DNA from: Actinokineospora auranticolor
GTDB lineage: Bacteria; Actinomycetota; Actinomycetes; Mycobacteriales; Pseudonocardiaceae
Assembly: GCF_002934265.1 (NCBI RefSeq)
Contig: NZ_PTIX01000008.1
Location: 186,001 to 250,000 of the forward strand
Direction: 5' to 3'
Length of the DNA stretch: 64,000 nt
Below are positions 14,801-24,036 of the stretch, piece after piece. Position numbers and translations under genes: made by a program. Below the pieces are notes generated by a model that worked only from the letters and a program-made list of their open reading frames with translations, was not told where the DNA came from and searched no databases. Position 1 is the stretch's first letter; every line of letters begins with the position of its first letter.

Positions 14801-15315
14801 TTGGTCGAGCACGGTCCGACCTGCCCGATTCGCTGGCCAGGGCCACCCTGGTGCTGCGGCGCGGGGCGAGCGGGAGTTGGCGTTCGACTGGCTGATCGGG
14901 TGGCTCGTGGCGGAGGACGTGCCGCTGACGCCCGTGTACCCCGGCGGCCGGCGGCTGCGTTCGGCGATTTCCTTGCCCGCGAGTCGGAGCCGCTGACCGT
15001 GGCCCGGCCGCGCGGCCAGGTCCGGTGGGGGACGAACTGCCGCAAGGGAAACGGGATCCGGTGGTCGAGGCGACCACCTGGCTCGGTCCACTCGGCTGCC
15101 GGTGGTGGCGGTCGCACGCGGGTTCGACCACGCTGTGTCGGTCCACTTGCACCACCGGGCCGCCGGGAGTGACCTGCGGGGCGTGGTCGAAGAGCTATTC
15201 GACTGGGTCCAGGCGTACCGGACCCGGTGTCAGCGTGGTTCCTCCGCAACGCCGAGCGGGTGGTGGCCCGGTTCGACGACGTCCGCTTGGTCGAGCGGTT
15301 GGCCGAGCCGCGGTG
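14801..15315 (+). pseudogene. Probable decayed gene, fragments spread over several frames
   Basis: Protein-like stretches switch frame on the plus strand. One gives AFDWLIGWLVAEDVPLTPV (about 14880-14940). Another runs VAVARGFDHAVSVHLHH and continues to FDWVQAY near 15210. A third, one frame over, gives AWFLRNAERVVARFDDVR and ends at a TGA near 15315. The last two join naturally if a single frameshift near 15225 is assumed. I do not recognise the family. It could also be chance coding-like sequence; the evidence is the character of the translations and the shared orientation. Confidence 0.3.
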
Positions 15316-15459
15316 ACCGCCCGCTGTCGGTGCTTGGGCGCGATCGTGGGTGTGGTGTTTCGGTTGGCATATCTGGTGTTTGTGCTCGAAAGTCTCGAGT
15401 CCCATCGAGTCGGACTCCGGACATCGTGTAGGGCGACTCCGAGCCGTGGTCGGGGCGAG

Positions 15460-17287
15460 TTAGATGTCGTTGTCTGCCGGCTGGGTGTCGGGGTCTTGGG
15501 TCGCGTGGGGGAGGGCGACCAGGGTCAGGATGGTGTCGGCGTTGGTGCCGGATCGGGCGTAGAGGCGTAGTTCGGTGTTGTTGTCCCGGTGCAGCGCGGT
15601 GAGCCGGTGCAGCGCGGCGACTCCCGCGCTGGCGAGGTGGGTCACGCCGGTCAGGTCGATGGTCAGCGACCGCGCGCCGGTGGATCCGGTGAGGATTTGG
15701 TGTTCCACTGTGGACGCGGTGGTGGCGTCGATAGGGCCGTCGACGCGGATTCTTGGTGTGGTGGTTGGTTGTTCCAGTACCAGAAGTGGAGCGGACTGCG
15801 GTGCGTGGGTCGGTGCGCGAAATGTGGTGTCGTCGGCGGTGATCAGTTTTGCCGGTCTGGTCAGCCGCAGGCCGATGGTGGCGGTGGTGCCGTGTTCGTC
15901 GTGCTCGACGCGCAGGGTGGCTACCAGTTTCCTGGTCATGTGCAGGCCGATGCCGCGGTCCGCGGAGGGGCGTGGTTCGCGCCAGCGGCCCTGGTCGGTG
16001 ACGCGCATCGAGAGCACGCCGGTGTCGGAGAGTTCTCCGGTGACGGTGAAGCTGTGCGGGTCGGGTGAGTCGATGTGGGCGTGTTCGGTGGCGTTCGCGG
16101 CCAGTTCGATCACCGCGTGCCGCACCGCGTCGCTGTCGGGTTGGTCCACGTCCGCTTCGGCCAGCCACTCGTCGACGGCGCGGCGCAGCGCGGGGAGGGA
16201 GTCGTGGGTCGCGAGCACGGTGCGGCCGAAGGGTTTCGGTGGCTTTGTGAGCTGGGCGGCCAGCAGGGTGATGTCGTCGGTGTGGCCGGTGACCCTGGTC
16301 AGCAGCTCGACCGTCTGCGTGCAGGCCCGTTCGACGGCGAGCGCGACGTCGCCCCGCATGACGCGGTCGGCGGTGGCGTCCGCGGCGACCCGTGCCAGCT
16401 CGACCGTGCTCTCCGCGACTTCCCGCCCGGGGCGCTCCAGGATGCCGTCGCTGTAGAGCAGCACCAGGTCACCCGGCTTGAGGCGCTCGTCGCCGACCGC
16501 GTTGGGCCCGCGGTGTGCGCCGACACCCAGGGGGCCGGTCCCGGTCGGTGCGAGGAACCGTGCCTCGCCGTCGGCGGGCACGACCAGCGGCGGCGGATGC
16601 CCGGCGGTGCTGTAGTGGAGTTCGCCGGTGCGGGGGTTGAGGATCACCACGCAGACGGTCGCGGCGTGGGAGCCGCGGATGCGGTCGGTGGCCGCGTCGA
16701 CGGCCTGAAGCGCGGCGAGGACGTCACCGGTGGCGGCCAGGCGGTCGGCCAGCAGCACGCGCAACTGGCCCATGGTGGCTGATGCGGCGACGCCGTGGCC
16801 GACGACGTCGCCCACCACCAAGGCGATCCGGCCGTCGTCCAGGGGGATGGCGTCGAACCAGTCGCCGCCCGCGGGCTCGCTCAGTGGCGTCGACCGCGTT
16901 GATCGTGACCCCGACGACGGTGCCTTCGGCGTCGTGGCGCGGGAAGACGGTGAAGTCGATGAAGGTCTCGACCCGGCCCAGCTCGTCGTGGTCGTAGTGC
17001 GCTCGCAGCTCGCGCACCGACGCGGGTTCGCCGGTCCGGTAGGTGCGCTCGAAGATCTGGAAGATCTGCTGCTCGACGATCCCGCCGAACACCTCCAGGA
17101 TCGGGAGCCCGATCACGTTCTGCCGTCCCGAGTGCTCCCGGTACGCCGCCGTGGTGGCGACCAGCCGCAGCTCCGGGCCGCCCAACGCCAGCACCAACAG
17201 CGGCATCTGGTCGAACACGTCTCGCACCTCGACCGGCTTGCCCACCAGCCGGTCGAGGGCCTCGTCACCGTCGCCGTGGTCCGACAC
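15460..17287 (-). pseudogene. PAS-SpoIIE phosphatase-HATPase-STAS regulator, broken between PAS and SpoIIE
   Basis: From 17287 the frame encodes a PAS domain ending VVGVTINAVDATE. Near 16880 the homologous sequence continues in another frame as EPAGGDWFDAI...VVGDVVGHG, the start of a PP2C/SpoIIE phosphatase. It runs on through a RsbW-like HATPase domain and a C-terminal STAS domain (THLASAG, candidate phosphorylatable Ser) to TAA at 15460. Family members normally have some 50-60 residues between PAS and GGDW, and here they are absent. A deletion with frameshift is therefore more likely than a single-base error. Such proteins act in partner-switching control of sigma factors. The downstream 453 residues could still be made from a TTG/GTG near 16820, but no good ribosome site is seen. 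Divergent from the AraC/STAS gene at 17400. Confidence 0.8.
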
Positions 17288-17399
17288 CTGACCCGGACCC
17301 TTCCGCTTGGCGTCGCCGTCGGTGAATCGTTACCCTCCCAACACATCGGCAAAACGACACACTTCGGCGGTGCGGTACCGGGTGTGTGAGAGTGGCCTT

Positions 17400-18695
17400 G
17401 TGGCGCATCTCCCCTCGCGGACCGGGCGGTCGCTGGTGTTGACCCTGCCGCCGGACGTGGGCGACTCGGACCAGGCCGGGCTGCACCGGATGTTGGCCGA
17501 TGCCCGCGGCCTCCTGACCGCGCGAACGTCGGTGGTGCTCGACGCCCGGGCCGTCGGGGTGGTGTCCGCGCGGATGGCGCGAACCGTGGTGGCGTTCGCC
17601 GAGGTGGGCGTCGCCCGGGGGATCCGCTGCGCGGTCGTGCTCCAGCCCGGTGCCGCGGCGCGGGTGGCCCTGGACCTGGCCGACCCGAAGACCCTGGTGG
17701 CCGTGTACGGCCGGGTCGAGGAGGCGATCGGCGGGTCCGAGGCCCCCGCCGAGGCGCCGTCGGCCGACATCGTGGACCCGGAGGTCGCCGAGCAGGTGCT
17801 CAGCGACAGCTATGCGACCGTGCGGATCAGGGCTCGCGGTGCGCGGTGCGGGATGTGGATGACGTCGGTGCCCGTCGGCGGGGTCCGGCTCGACGGCGTG
17901 GGGTTCCGGATGGGGTTCGACGCCGAGGTCGCCCCGCTGGGCAAGTACGTGTTCAGCGAGCTGGAATCCGGCCGGGTCGCGTGCGGCGCCGGGGGCGCGT
18001 GGCGGCGGTACGGGGCCGGGGACGTGTTCCTGCCCGCGCAGCCCGACCTGCCGTACCGCGCGGCGGTCGACGACGGGGTGTTCCGGGTGGCCGTGATCGA
18101 ACCCGCGACGCTCGAACACGTCGCGCGCACCGAGTCCGACCGGTCGGGACCGATCCGGGTCACCGGCCACGAAGCCGTCTCCGCCGCGGCCGCGGCGTAC
18201 TGGCGGTCGACCTGCCGCCACCTGCGCGACGACCTGCTCGCCAACCCCGAGGTGCTGGCGCACCCCCTGGTCGTGGGCAACGCGGCGCGGCTGCTGGCGG
18301 CCGCCGCGCTGGCCACGTTCGCCAACACCGCGCGCACCGACCCCACGATCGAGGACCGCCACGACGCCACCCCCCGGACGCTGCGCACCGCGATCGCGTA
18401 CATCGAGGCCCACGCCGACCAGGACATCAGCGTCGCCGACATCGCCTGCTCTGCCTGGGTCACCGTCCGCGCCGTGCAGCTGGCCTTCCGCCGCCACCTC
18501 GACACCACCCCGATGGCGTACCTGCGCCGCGTCCGACTCGACCACGTGCGCGCCGAGCTGCGCGCCGCGGTCCCGGGCCAGGAAACCGTCACGGGCATCG
18601 CCGCGCGCTGGGGATTCAGCAGACCGGGCGCGTTCGCCGCCTACTACCGAGAAGTCTTCGACGAACTCCCCTCGCACACGCTGCGGAACAACTGA
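17400..18695 (+). CDS. AraC-family regulator with N-terminal STAS-like domain
   Basis: 431 residues from GTG 17400. The frame is open back to an ATG at 17307, but that would leave only 20 bases to the divergent gene, and the extra 31 residues look non-protein-like. Residues about 10-110 (RSLVLTLPPDV ... VVLDARAVGVV) resemble a STAS/anti-anti-sigma fold. The middle (about 140-270) resembles the ligand-sensing region of AraC regulators (LGKYVFSELESG...GDVFLPAQPDLPY). The last 100 residues are a classic AraC double helix-turn-helix (ISVADIACSAWVTVRAVQ; ending GFSRPGAFAAYYREVF). It lies back-to-back with a broken partner-switching phosphatase, suggesting a once-linked stress or signalling function. 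The DNA target is unknown. Confidence 0.85.
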   Translation: MAHLPSRTGRSLVLTLPPDVGDSDQAGLHRMLADARGLLTARTSVVLDARAVGVVSARMARTVVAFAEVGVARGIRCAVVLQPGAAARVALDLADPKTLVAVYGRVEEAIGGSEAPAEAPSADIVDPEVAEQVLSDSYATVRIRARGARCGMWMTSVPVGGVRLDGVGFRMGFDAEVAPLGKYVFSELESGRVACGAGGAWRRYGAGDVFLPAQPDLPYRAAVDDGVFRVAVIEPATLEHVARTESDRSGPIRVTGHEAVSAAAAAYWRSTCRHLRDDLLANPEVLAHPLVVGNAARLLAAAALATFANTARTDPTIEDRHDATPRTLRTAIAYIEAHADQDISVADIACSAWVTVRAVQLAFRRHLDTTPMAYLRRVRLDHVRAELRAAVPGQETVTGIAARWGFSRPGAFAAYYREVFDELPSHTLRNN

Positions 18696-19004
18696 CCCCG
18701 CCCGGCCTCGCTTTGCCACCTTCCAGTCGTCATGGCGAGCGACGACCTGAGCACGGCCAGGGCACCGGAATTGCCGCCCGCAGGCTGGGATCCGCGCCTG
18801 TCGAGCGCCCTTAACGTCTACTTGCGACATTCGAAGGGCCCTGCCACCGCGGATGACATGGGGCGGGAGACCGCGGCCGGGCTCGGCCTCCTGTGGAGGA
18901 AACCATTTCACCTCTGGCGCGTGCAGCGCTTTCGCGGTCTGCCGGCAACACCCGGGAGAGAATGCTGTGGAGCGGTTCAGCCCGGTATAGCCCGCGGGCG
19001 ACCA
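18696..19004. other. Gene-free spacer
   Basis: An ATG at 18732 opens a frame of about 90 codons before it becomes antisense to the next gene, but the translation has no recognisable domain and no clear ribosome site. I see no terminator-like hairpin of note here. Confidence 0.4.
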
Positions 19005-19505
19005 CTATCCAGGAGCAACCAGGTCACCGATGTCGGCGACCGTCCCGGTGTCTCGAGCCAAGGCTGCGAGGCGTGCGTCCACGGTGATCAAAGCATCTGC
19101 CTGGAGTGTGGCGACCGCGATGTACCCGGCGTCCCTGAGCGTGTCCCTGCCGTGCCTGCGGGCGATCCGCCACGCGGTGCGGCACGACACCCGGTCACCC
19201 AGAAGCCGTATTTTCGTCTCGGTGATCCGATCGTGTGCCTTCATGGCTGCTGCCCCGGTGCGCGTGCCCGCACTGACATCGCGCAAGGAGTGGCCATAGC
19301 AGCCGTCGCACAGGGTGGTGCGGGCGACGTCGAACCCGCCGCCGGGTTGGCTGAACGCGGCGATGACCGCGTGCGGGCCGGTGTTGGTCTTGCAGCCGGT
19401 GCGGGTGGCGGCGACCGGGCGGCCGGTGGAGTCGGGCATCGGGATCACGACGTCGCGCAGATCGCCGAGAATGTCTGGTCTCACCATGTCTGACGCTCTG
19501 CGCAC
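19005..19505 (-). pseudogene. Chimeric ORF carrying the C-terminal half of a PIN-domain (VapC-like) toxin
   Basis: 166 codons. The C-terminal 75 residues (IRLLGDRVS..TAWRIA, then DAGYIAVATLQADALITVD) match the second half of PIN-domain ribonucleases of the VapC type, including the last conserved acidic cluster. The N-terminal half that should supply the first catalytic Asp (a MIVVDAS-like start) is missing. In its place is an unrelated sequence with Cys residues (TLCDGCYGH) that I do not recognise. A start at 19487 (MVRPDILG) is as plausible as 19505. No antitoxin gene is adjacent. Most likely a recombination remnant, consistent with the integrase fragment that follows at 19691. Confidence 0.45.
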
Positions 19506-19690
19506 AGATTTCCGACGATCGCAAAGCCTCTACGCCGATCGTGAATACGGACGGATGGCCCTACTGGACGCGAGGCGCGTGATAAACGATCATTGTCCGG
19601 TAGCTTGATCCACAGCAGCGGGGTGGCGGCCCGACCGGCGGTCGCCGCGCCACTCACGCGCGTTACCCGGTAGGTCGGGGAGGCCGGTTC

Positions 19691-19870
19691 ATGGTCGCGA
19701 CGGTGACGGAGCCGCAGACCCGGCGGACAGGGGCCAGCGGCGGGAAGACCGTGCGCACGTCGGTCGACTCCTTCCTCGACTCGCTGAGGGTGAAGACGAA
19801 TCCGAATACGCCGCGCGCCTACAACGGCGTGCTCGACCGGGTCGCCGCACCCGTCCGGCTCGGCACGTGA
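19691..19870 (+). pseudogene. N-terminal fragment of a tyrosine recombinase/integrase
   Basis: A 59-codon frame from ATG 19691 to TGA 19868-19870. Residues about 24-57 (TSVDSFLDSLRVKTNPNTP, then RAYNGVLDRVA) are typical of the N-terminal SAM-like core-binding domain of phage-type integrases. Everything after it, including the catalytic R-H-R-Y domain, is absent. It marks a degraded mobile element next to the PIN fragment. Confidence 0.6.
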
Positions 19871-19947
19871 CCACCGATGCGCCGGTGGTTCGGCGCCTCG
19901 GCACGTCCGGCACGTCGGCGGGGACCGGTCACCCGAGATGAGGTCAC

Positions 19948-20913
19948 ATGGGCAACGCCGAGGCCGATCCGAACCCTTCGCTTCCGATGTCCCGCCGGAC
20001 CCTGTTGCAGGGAACCGGGCTCGCCCTGGGCGGCACGGTCCTGGTCGGCGGGACCGCCGACGCGCACCCACCGGGCGTTCCGGTCCCGGGCCCCGGCAGC
20101 CCGGTGCGCCCGATCCCGGTGCCTGAGCAGGTTCCGGCTACCCAGGGCTTGTTCCAGGTGCCCGGGGCGCGGCTGTGGTACTGGGACACCGGCGGGCACG
20201 GTGAGCCGGTGGTTCTGCTGCACGCTCTGAGCGGCAGTGGCGAGAGCTGGCCGTACCAGCAGTCGTACCTCGCCCGGGCGGGGTACCGGGTCATCGGCTA
20301 CTCGCGTCGGGGGTACGCCAACTCGCCGGTGCAGGACCCGAACGACCCGAGGACCGGCATCGAGGACCTGCACGACCTCGTGGACTTCCTGGGCGTCGGG
20401 AGGTTTCACGTCGTCGGCGTCGCCGGTGGCGGCTGGTACGCGATGGACTACGCGCTCAACCACCCGGACCGGGTGCGCAGCCTGGTGATCGGCGCGTGCG
20501 TGCTCCAGGTCCAGGAGCAGGATTACCAGGACATGGTGGGGCGGTTGCGGTCGCCCGAGGTCGACGCGCTGCCCATCCACTTCCGGGAGTTGGGCCCGTC
20601 CTACCGCGCGACCGACCCGGACGGTGTGGCCAGGTGGCTGGACATCCACCACCGGGCCGGGCCCGACGGGATCATCCAGCCCAGGGCGACCTCGCTGGAC
20701 TGGGCCGTGATCGCACGGCTCACCGTGCCCACCCTGCTGCTGTGGGGGGACGCCGACCCGCACACCGCACCGCCGGTGCAGCGTCTGCTGGCCGGGCACT
20801 TCCGCAGGGTGAGCACCGTGGTGGCCAACGAGTGCGGGCACAACGTCCACTGGGAACGGTCGGACGTGGTCAACCCCGTGCTGCTGAACTTCTTCCGGAC
20901 CAACCGGCACTGA
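19948..20913 (+). CDS. Tat-exported alpha/beta-hydrolase-fold protein with Ala at the nucleophile position
   Basis: 321 residues from ATG 19948, preceded by a GATGAGG-like site. The N-terminus has a twin-arginine signal (MSRRTLLQGTGLALGG) with an A-D-A cleavage region. The fold is clear: VVLLHALSGSGESW oxyanion strand, then the elbow VVGVAGGGWY, the acid loop LLLWGDADPH and the base loop NECGHNVHWE. The elbow should read G-x-S-x-G; here the nucleophile is replaced by Ala (GVAGG), while Asp and His are kept. It may have lost esterase activity, use another chemistry, or act as a binding protein. No operon partner is evident; a bidirectional terminator follows at 20996. Confidence 0.88.
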   Translation: MGNAEADPNPSLPMSRRTLLQGTGLALGGTVLVGGTADAHPPGVPVPGPGSPVRPIPVPEQVPATQGLFQVPGARLWYWDTGGHGEPVVLLHALSGSGESWPYQQSYLARAGYRVIGYSRRGYANSPVQDPNDPRTGIEDLHDLVDFLGVGRFHVVGVAGGGWYAMDYALNHPDRVRSLVIGACVLQVQEQDYQDMVGRLRSPEVDALPIHFRELGPSYRATDPDGVARWLDIHHRAGPDGIIQPRATSLDWAVIARLTVPTLLLWGDADPHTAPPVQRLLAGHFRRVSTVVANECGHNVHWERSDVVNPVLLNFFRTNRH

Positions 20914-20995
20914 CCACCCGGACCACGGGGTGAACGGCCTATGCCGCACCCGCGCGGCCGCGAACCGCACCGTCTGCTCAAGCACCTCACCTGGA

Positions 20996-21025
20996 CCACC
21001 CGGCGGCACGTGTGCCGCCGGGTGG
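20996..21025. terminator. Bidirectional hairpin between convergent genes
   Basis: Perfect 14-bp inverted repeat (CCACCCGGCGGCAC / GTGCCGCCGGGTGG) separated by two bases, between the stop of the hydrolase gene and the stop of the convergent HAF-repeat gene. It has no U-tract, as is common in actinomycetes. Confidence 0.75.
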
Positions 21026-21031
21026 CCGGGT

Positions 21032-22195
21032 TCAGCGGTGCGCGGGCCAGAGGAACGCGCGGTTGGCGTAGCCGCTGCCGTTCTGGACCATGGCGAAGCC
21101 GAGGACCGAGCCGCGTTCGTTGATCTCGCGGGGGTAGGTGCTCCCGGCACCGGGAACGGGTTCGAGCGGGGTGATCTTGCCCCGAGCGCTCCAGACCGCC
21201 ACGCTGTGGCCGTTGGCGCTGCCCACCGATTCGCCGGAGTCGTTGATGTCGGCCGCGGTGCTCGCCCCGGGGAGGGCGGGCAGCCGGGTCGGGACTCCGA
21301 CACGGTCCCAGGTGACGGCGGTCGGGACACCGTCCTTGTAGGAGTAGCCCGCGATGACGCCGCGGTCGTTGACGGCCTGGGGAACGAGCAGGGCGCCCTC
21401 TTCCAGCGGGGCGAGGCGGGTGAGGGCGTTGCCGTGGGCCAGGTCCCAGCGGACGAAGTAGCCATCCGCGTTGGGGTTGAACACATAACCGAACGCGGCG
21501 GTCGCGGATGCGCTGTAGACGGTCACCCGGGTGGCGCCGTCGGGCACGGGCAGCGGGGTCGCCGCGCCGGATCGGTTCCAGCGGACGGGAACCACCGTGG
21601 TCTCGCCGGGGGAGTCGGTGGAGGAGGAACCGATGATGGTGCCGTCGTCGAGCAGTGACACCCCGCTGGTGTTGGTGTGGCCGGGCAACGGGGGCAGCAG
21701 GGCGGCTCGGCCGTTGTCCCAGCGGACCGAGCGGAATCGCCTACCGGAGGTGAAAACCTCCCCCATGACGACACCGCGCTCGTTGACGGCCTCGGCCTCC
21801 GCGTTCGCGTAACCGGGGACGGTGAGTTCGGTGCGATTGCCGTCGCGGTCCCAGGTGAGCGGGCGAACGGCGTAGTCCGGCCCGTACGCGTAGCCTACGG
21901 TCAGCCCCGCGTCGTTGATGGCGGTCGCCTGCGCACCCGGGAAGCCCTCGAGCGAGGGCAGCACCGTGAGCCTGCCGCGACGGTCCCACCGCGCCGGGGC
22001 CTGCCACCCGTTCGACTCCACCGCGCCCACCGAGACATCCGACGAGTTCACGTCGAACGAGACGCTCTCGTTCGCTCCGCCCCGAGCCAGCTCGACCGGC
22101 GCGCTCGTCCCCGCGGCGCTCGGCTGCGCGACGGCGACGAGCAGCGTTGCCGTCAGCGTTCCGATTACGCCTGCTGTCAAAGATTTTCTTGGCAT
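21032..22195 (-). CDS. Secreted HAF-repeat protein
   Basis: 387 residues. A typical Sec signal peptide (MPRKSLTAGVIGTLTATLLV, cleavage after ...SAAG) is followed by about seven repeats. Each alternates 'AxxINDxGxxVGxAxG' with 'xxVRWDxxGxxTxLPxLPG' (for example INDAGLTVGYAYG, VNDRGVIAGYSYK, INDSGESVGSANG, INERGSVLGFAM). This is the HAF family of extracellular repeats, expected to form a beta-propeller. Function is unknown in actinomycetes. The gene stands alone, convergent with the hydrolase and preceded by an inverted repeat that overlaps its leader. Confidence 0.85.
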   Translation of the reverse strand: MPRKSLTAGVIGTLTATLLVAVAQPSAAGTSAPVELARGGANESVSFDVNSSDVSVGAVESNGWQAPARWDRRGRLTVLPSLEGFPGAQATAINDAGLTVGYAYGPDYAVRPLTWDRDGNRTELTVPGYANAEAEAVNERGVVMGEVFTSGRRFRSVRWDNGRAALLPPLPGHTNTSGVSLLDDGTIIGSSSTDSPGETTVVPVRWNRSGAATPLPVPDGATRVTVYSASATAAFGYVFNPNADGYFVRWDLAHGNALTRLAPLEEGALLVPQAVNDRGVIAGYSYKDGVPTAVTWDRVGVPTRLPALPGASTAADINDSGESVGSANGHSVAVWSARGKITPLEPVPGAGSTYPREINERGSVLGFAMVQNGSGYANRAFLWPAHR

Positions 22196-22206
22196 TCATG
22201 CCTCCC

Positions 22207-22228
22207 CTGTAGTTCCCTCCGACTACAG
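22207..22228 (-). promoter_or_regulatory. Inverted repeat in the leader of the HAF-repeat gene
   Basis: CTGTAGT-N8-ACTACAG immediately upstream of the start codon, overlapping the GGGGAGG ribosome site. It could be an operator or an RNA hairpin that occludes translation initiation. Confidence 0.4.
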
Positions 22229-22801
22229 TGTGGCGCGCGCCCAGGAGAGGAAACAGCGCCCATTCGGGGAATGCGGCAGTCGCGCATTTCACCGCACGCC
22301 TCCTCAGAGGAGACGTTTGGGTGCAAGGCAGGTTGCCTCGGGTTGCTGGCTTTTTCCGCGCCGTGAGAGTCATTTGTCATCAGGCGGTGGCCTAGGCGGC
22401 AGCAGCGGAGCTCGGCCAGCACGATCGCCCGAGCCGACAACGCGGTGAACCGCACCGGCACCTCGCCACCCTCTTCTCTTCCCATGCCGTCCGGTGAGTG
22501 GCGGACGTTGCGCCCCAACTCGCCATGACGGCCCAGCCTTGACCCGTTCTGGCGACGATCGAGTGACGTTGGGAGCCTGGTGGACGGGTTTGTCCACATC
22601 TCCCACCCCGATCCCGTGTGGCGGCCGGAGCCCGCGTTCCTGGTGGTCGTCGAGCCGGCCTCGTGCGACATCAACGGCTGGCACGAGCACGCGGGATCGA
22701 TGGTCAGCCGGGTTGCGGAAGCTGGCCACCTGATGGACTCCACCGCCGGCCGCCAAATGGCCTTGACGAGGATCGGCGAAGAGTCCGATGGTTGCCCGGT
22801 G
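22229..22801. other. Intergenic region without a supportable gene
   Basis: Upstream part serves as the promoter region of the leftward HAF gene. A frame in phase with the following GNAT gene is open from 22580 (MDGFVHISHPDPVW...), but it lacks family similarity, so I place the GNAT start at 22802. Nothing else recognised. Confidence 0.4.
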
Positions 22802-23332
22802 ATGATTCGACGTGAGCTTCCCGATGATGTTGAGGTGATCCGCGCGGTCACGGCCGCCGCGTTCCGTGGCGTCGCGCATAGCGCACCGCCGGTGGAGCCG
22901 GGTGGGGATCCGGGCGAAGCGACCCTGGTCTCGCGGTTGCGCGAGGATGCCGGTTGGGTTGCGCGGCTGTCGTTGGTCGCGGTCGAGGACGACGTCGTGG
23001 TCGGCCACGTCGTCGCTACACGTGCCCATGTGGATGCGCGGCCCGCTCTTGGTCTCGGGCCGTTGAGCGTTCTCCCACACCGGCAGCGAGCCGGTGTCGG
23101 GACTGCCCTGATGCACGCCGTTCTGGGTGCCGCCGACGCGCTCGGCGAGCCTCTGGTCGGGCTGGTGGGCGACCCTGGCTTCTACCACCGATTCGGCTTC
23201 GTCCCCTCCCGGTCGATGGAGATAGTCGCGCCGGACCCATCGTGGGGTGACTACTTCCAGGTCCGGCCCCTCACCCAGTACGACGGTGTGACCGGCTGCT
23301 TCTCCTATGCCAGCCCATTCGACCTGCTGTGA
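22802..23332 (+). CDS. GNAT-family N-acetyltransferase (YhbS-like)
   Basis: 176 residues from ATG 22802 (a GTG lies directly before it). The start MIRRELPDDVEVIRAVTAAAF is the usual GNAT N-terminus. Acetyl-CoA-binding motif A reads LGPLSVLPHRQRAGVGTALM (Q/R-x-x-G-x-G/A type). The C-terminal part GDPGFYHRFGFVPS is typical of the YhbS subgroup. Substrate unknown. Upstream in-frame codons exist, but homologues begin here. Stands alone. Confidence 0.8.
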   Translation: MIRRELPDDVEVIRAVTAAAFRGVAHSAPPVEPGGDPGEATLVSRLREDAGWVARLSLVAVEDDVVVGHVVATRAHVDARPALGLGPLSVLPHRQRAGVGTALMHAVLGAADALGEPLVGLVGDPGFYHRFGFVPSRSMEIVAPDPSWGDYFQVRPLTQYDGVTGCFSYASPFDLL

Positions 23333-23513
23333 GCGAGGCAGTCGCGGCCTCGGGTCATCCGTTGCGGTGAGGCGAATGTCCCAGCGCACGGAAACGGGTT
23401 GCGGACTGTCCACTCCAGACTTGAGTGGCACGGCGGAGACGCCCGGCCCGGACCGAGTCCACGGCGACAGGAGCGTGGTACGGCCGGGCTGGGCGCTCGT
23501 CCCCGGAATCGCG

Positions 23514-23969
23514 CTACGAGTAGGCGGGCACGTCCCAGTCACCGCAGCTGTAGTCGCCGCCCTGCTCGGTCAGGCACTCCTTGACCTCGAACGGGTCCCA
23601 CTGGTCCACGTTGTTGCGGTTGTAGCTGAACGTCCTGGAGTTCGTGTCGTCCTTCCCCGAGGAACTCACGCTGAGCGGTGCCGAGAAGCCACCGGTGATG
23701 TAGCGCCAGCGGAAGTAGCCGCGGGCGCCGTGGCTGTCGGTCTTCGTGTCGGTGACGGTGACCGTGACCTCCAGGTTGCCGTTGACGAACGTCGCCGTGC
23801 CGCGCTCCCACACCCCGACCACGTCGGCCTGCGTGCCGGTGGCGTTCCAGCCCGACGCCAGGTTCCAGCCCGTCGCGGCTTGCGCGGCGGGCGACGCGAG
23901 CGTCGACCCGGCGGTCAGCGCGACGGCCGCGGCGCCCGCGGTGATCAGTCGGTTTACCACAACACCCAT
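23514..23969 (-). CDS. Small secreted protein, unknown function
   Basis: 151 residues. The start at 23969 (MGVVVNRL) is preferred over the frame-opening codon and over ATG 23978, because the AGGGGG ribosome site lies about 9 bases before it and abuts the other. A Sec signal peptide ends near AAQAA. The mature part is beta-rich (NLEVTVTVTDTKTDS, YFRWRYITGGFS), with a Cys pair near the C-terminus (CLTEQ...YSCGDW) likely to form a disulfide. I do not recognise a family. Downstream of and co-oriented with the AraC gene at 24037. Confidence 0.7.
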   Translation of the reverse strand: MGVVVNRLITAGAAAVALTAGSTLASPAAQAATGWNLASGWNATGTQADVVGVWERGTATFVNGNLEVTVTVTDTKTDSHGARGYFRWRYITGGFSAPLSVSSSGKDDTNSRTFSYNRNNVDQWDPFEVKECLTEQGGDYSCGDWDVPAYS

Positions 23970-24036
23970 CGGAATCATCCCCCTGTTCGCGGCGGATCCC
24001 CGCCTCACCACTGACTCTGCCCGCCCGGTGGGTGGT

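Noticed and set aside
22370..23542. 390-codon minus-strand frame across the GNAT gene
   Set aside because: Antisense to a clear acetyltransferase and lacking family features.
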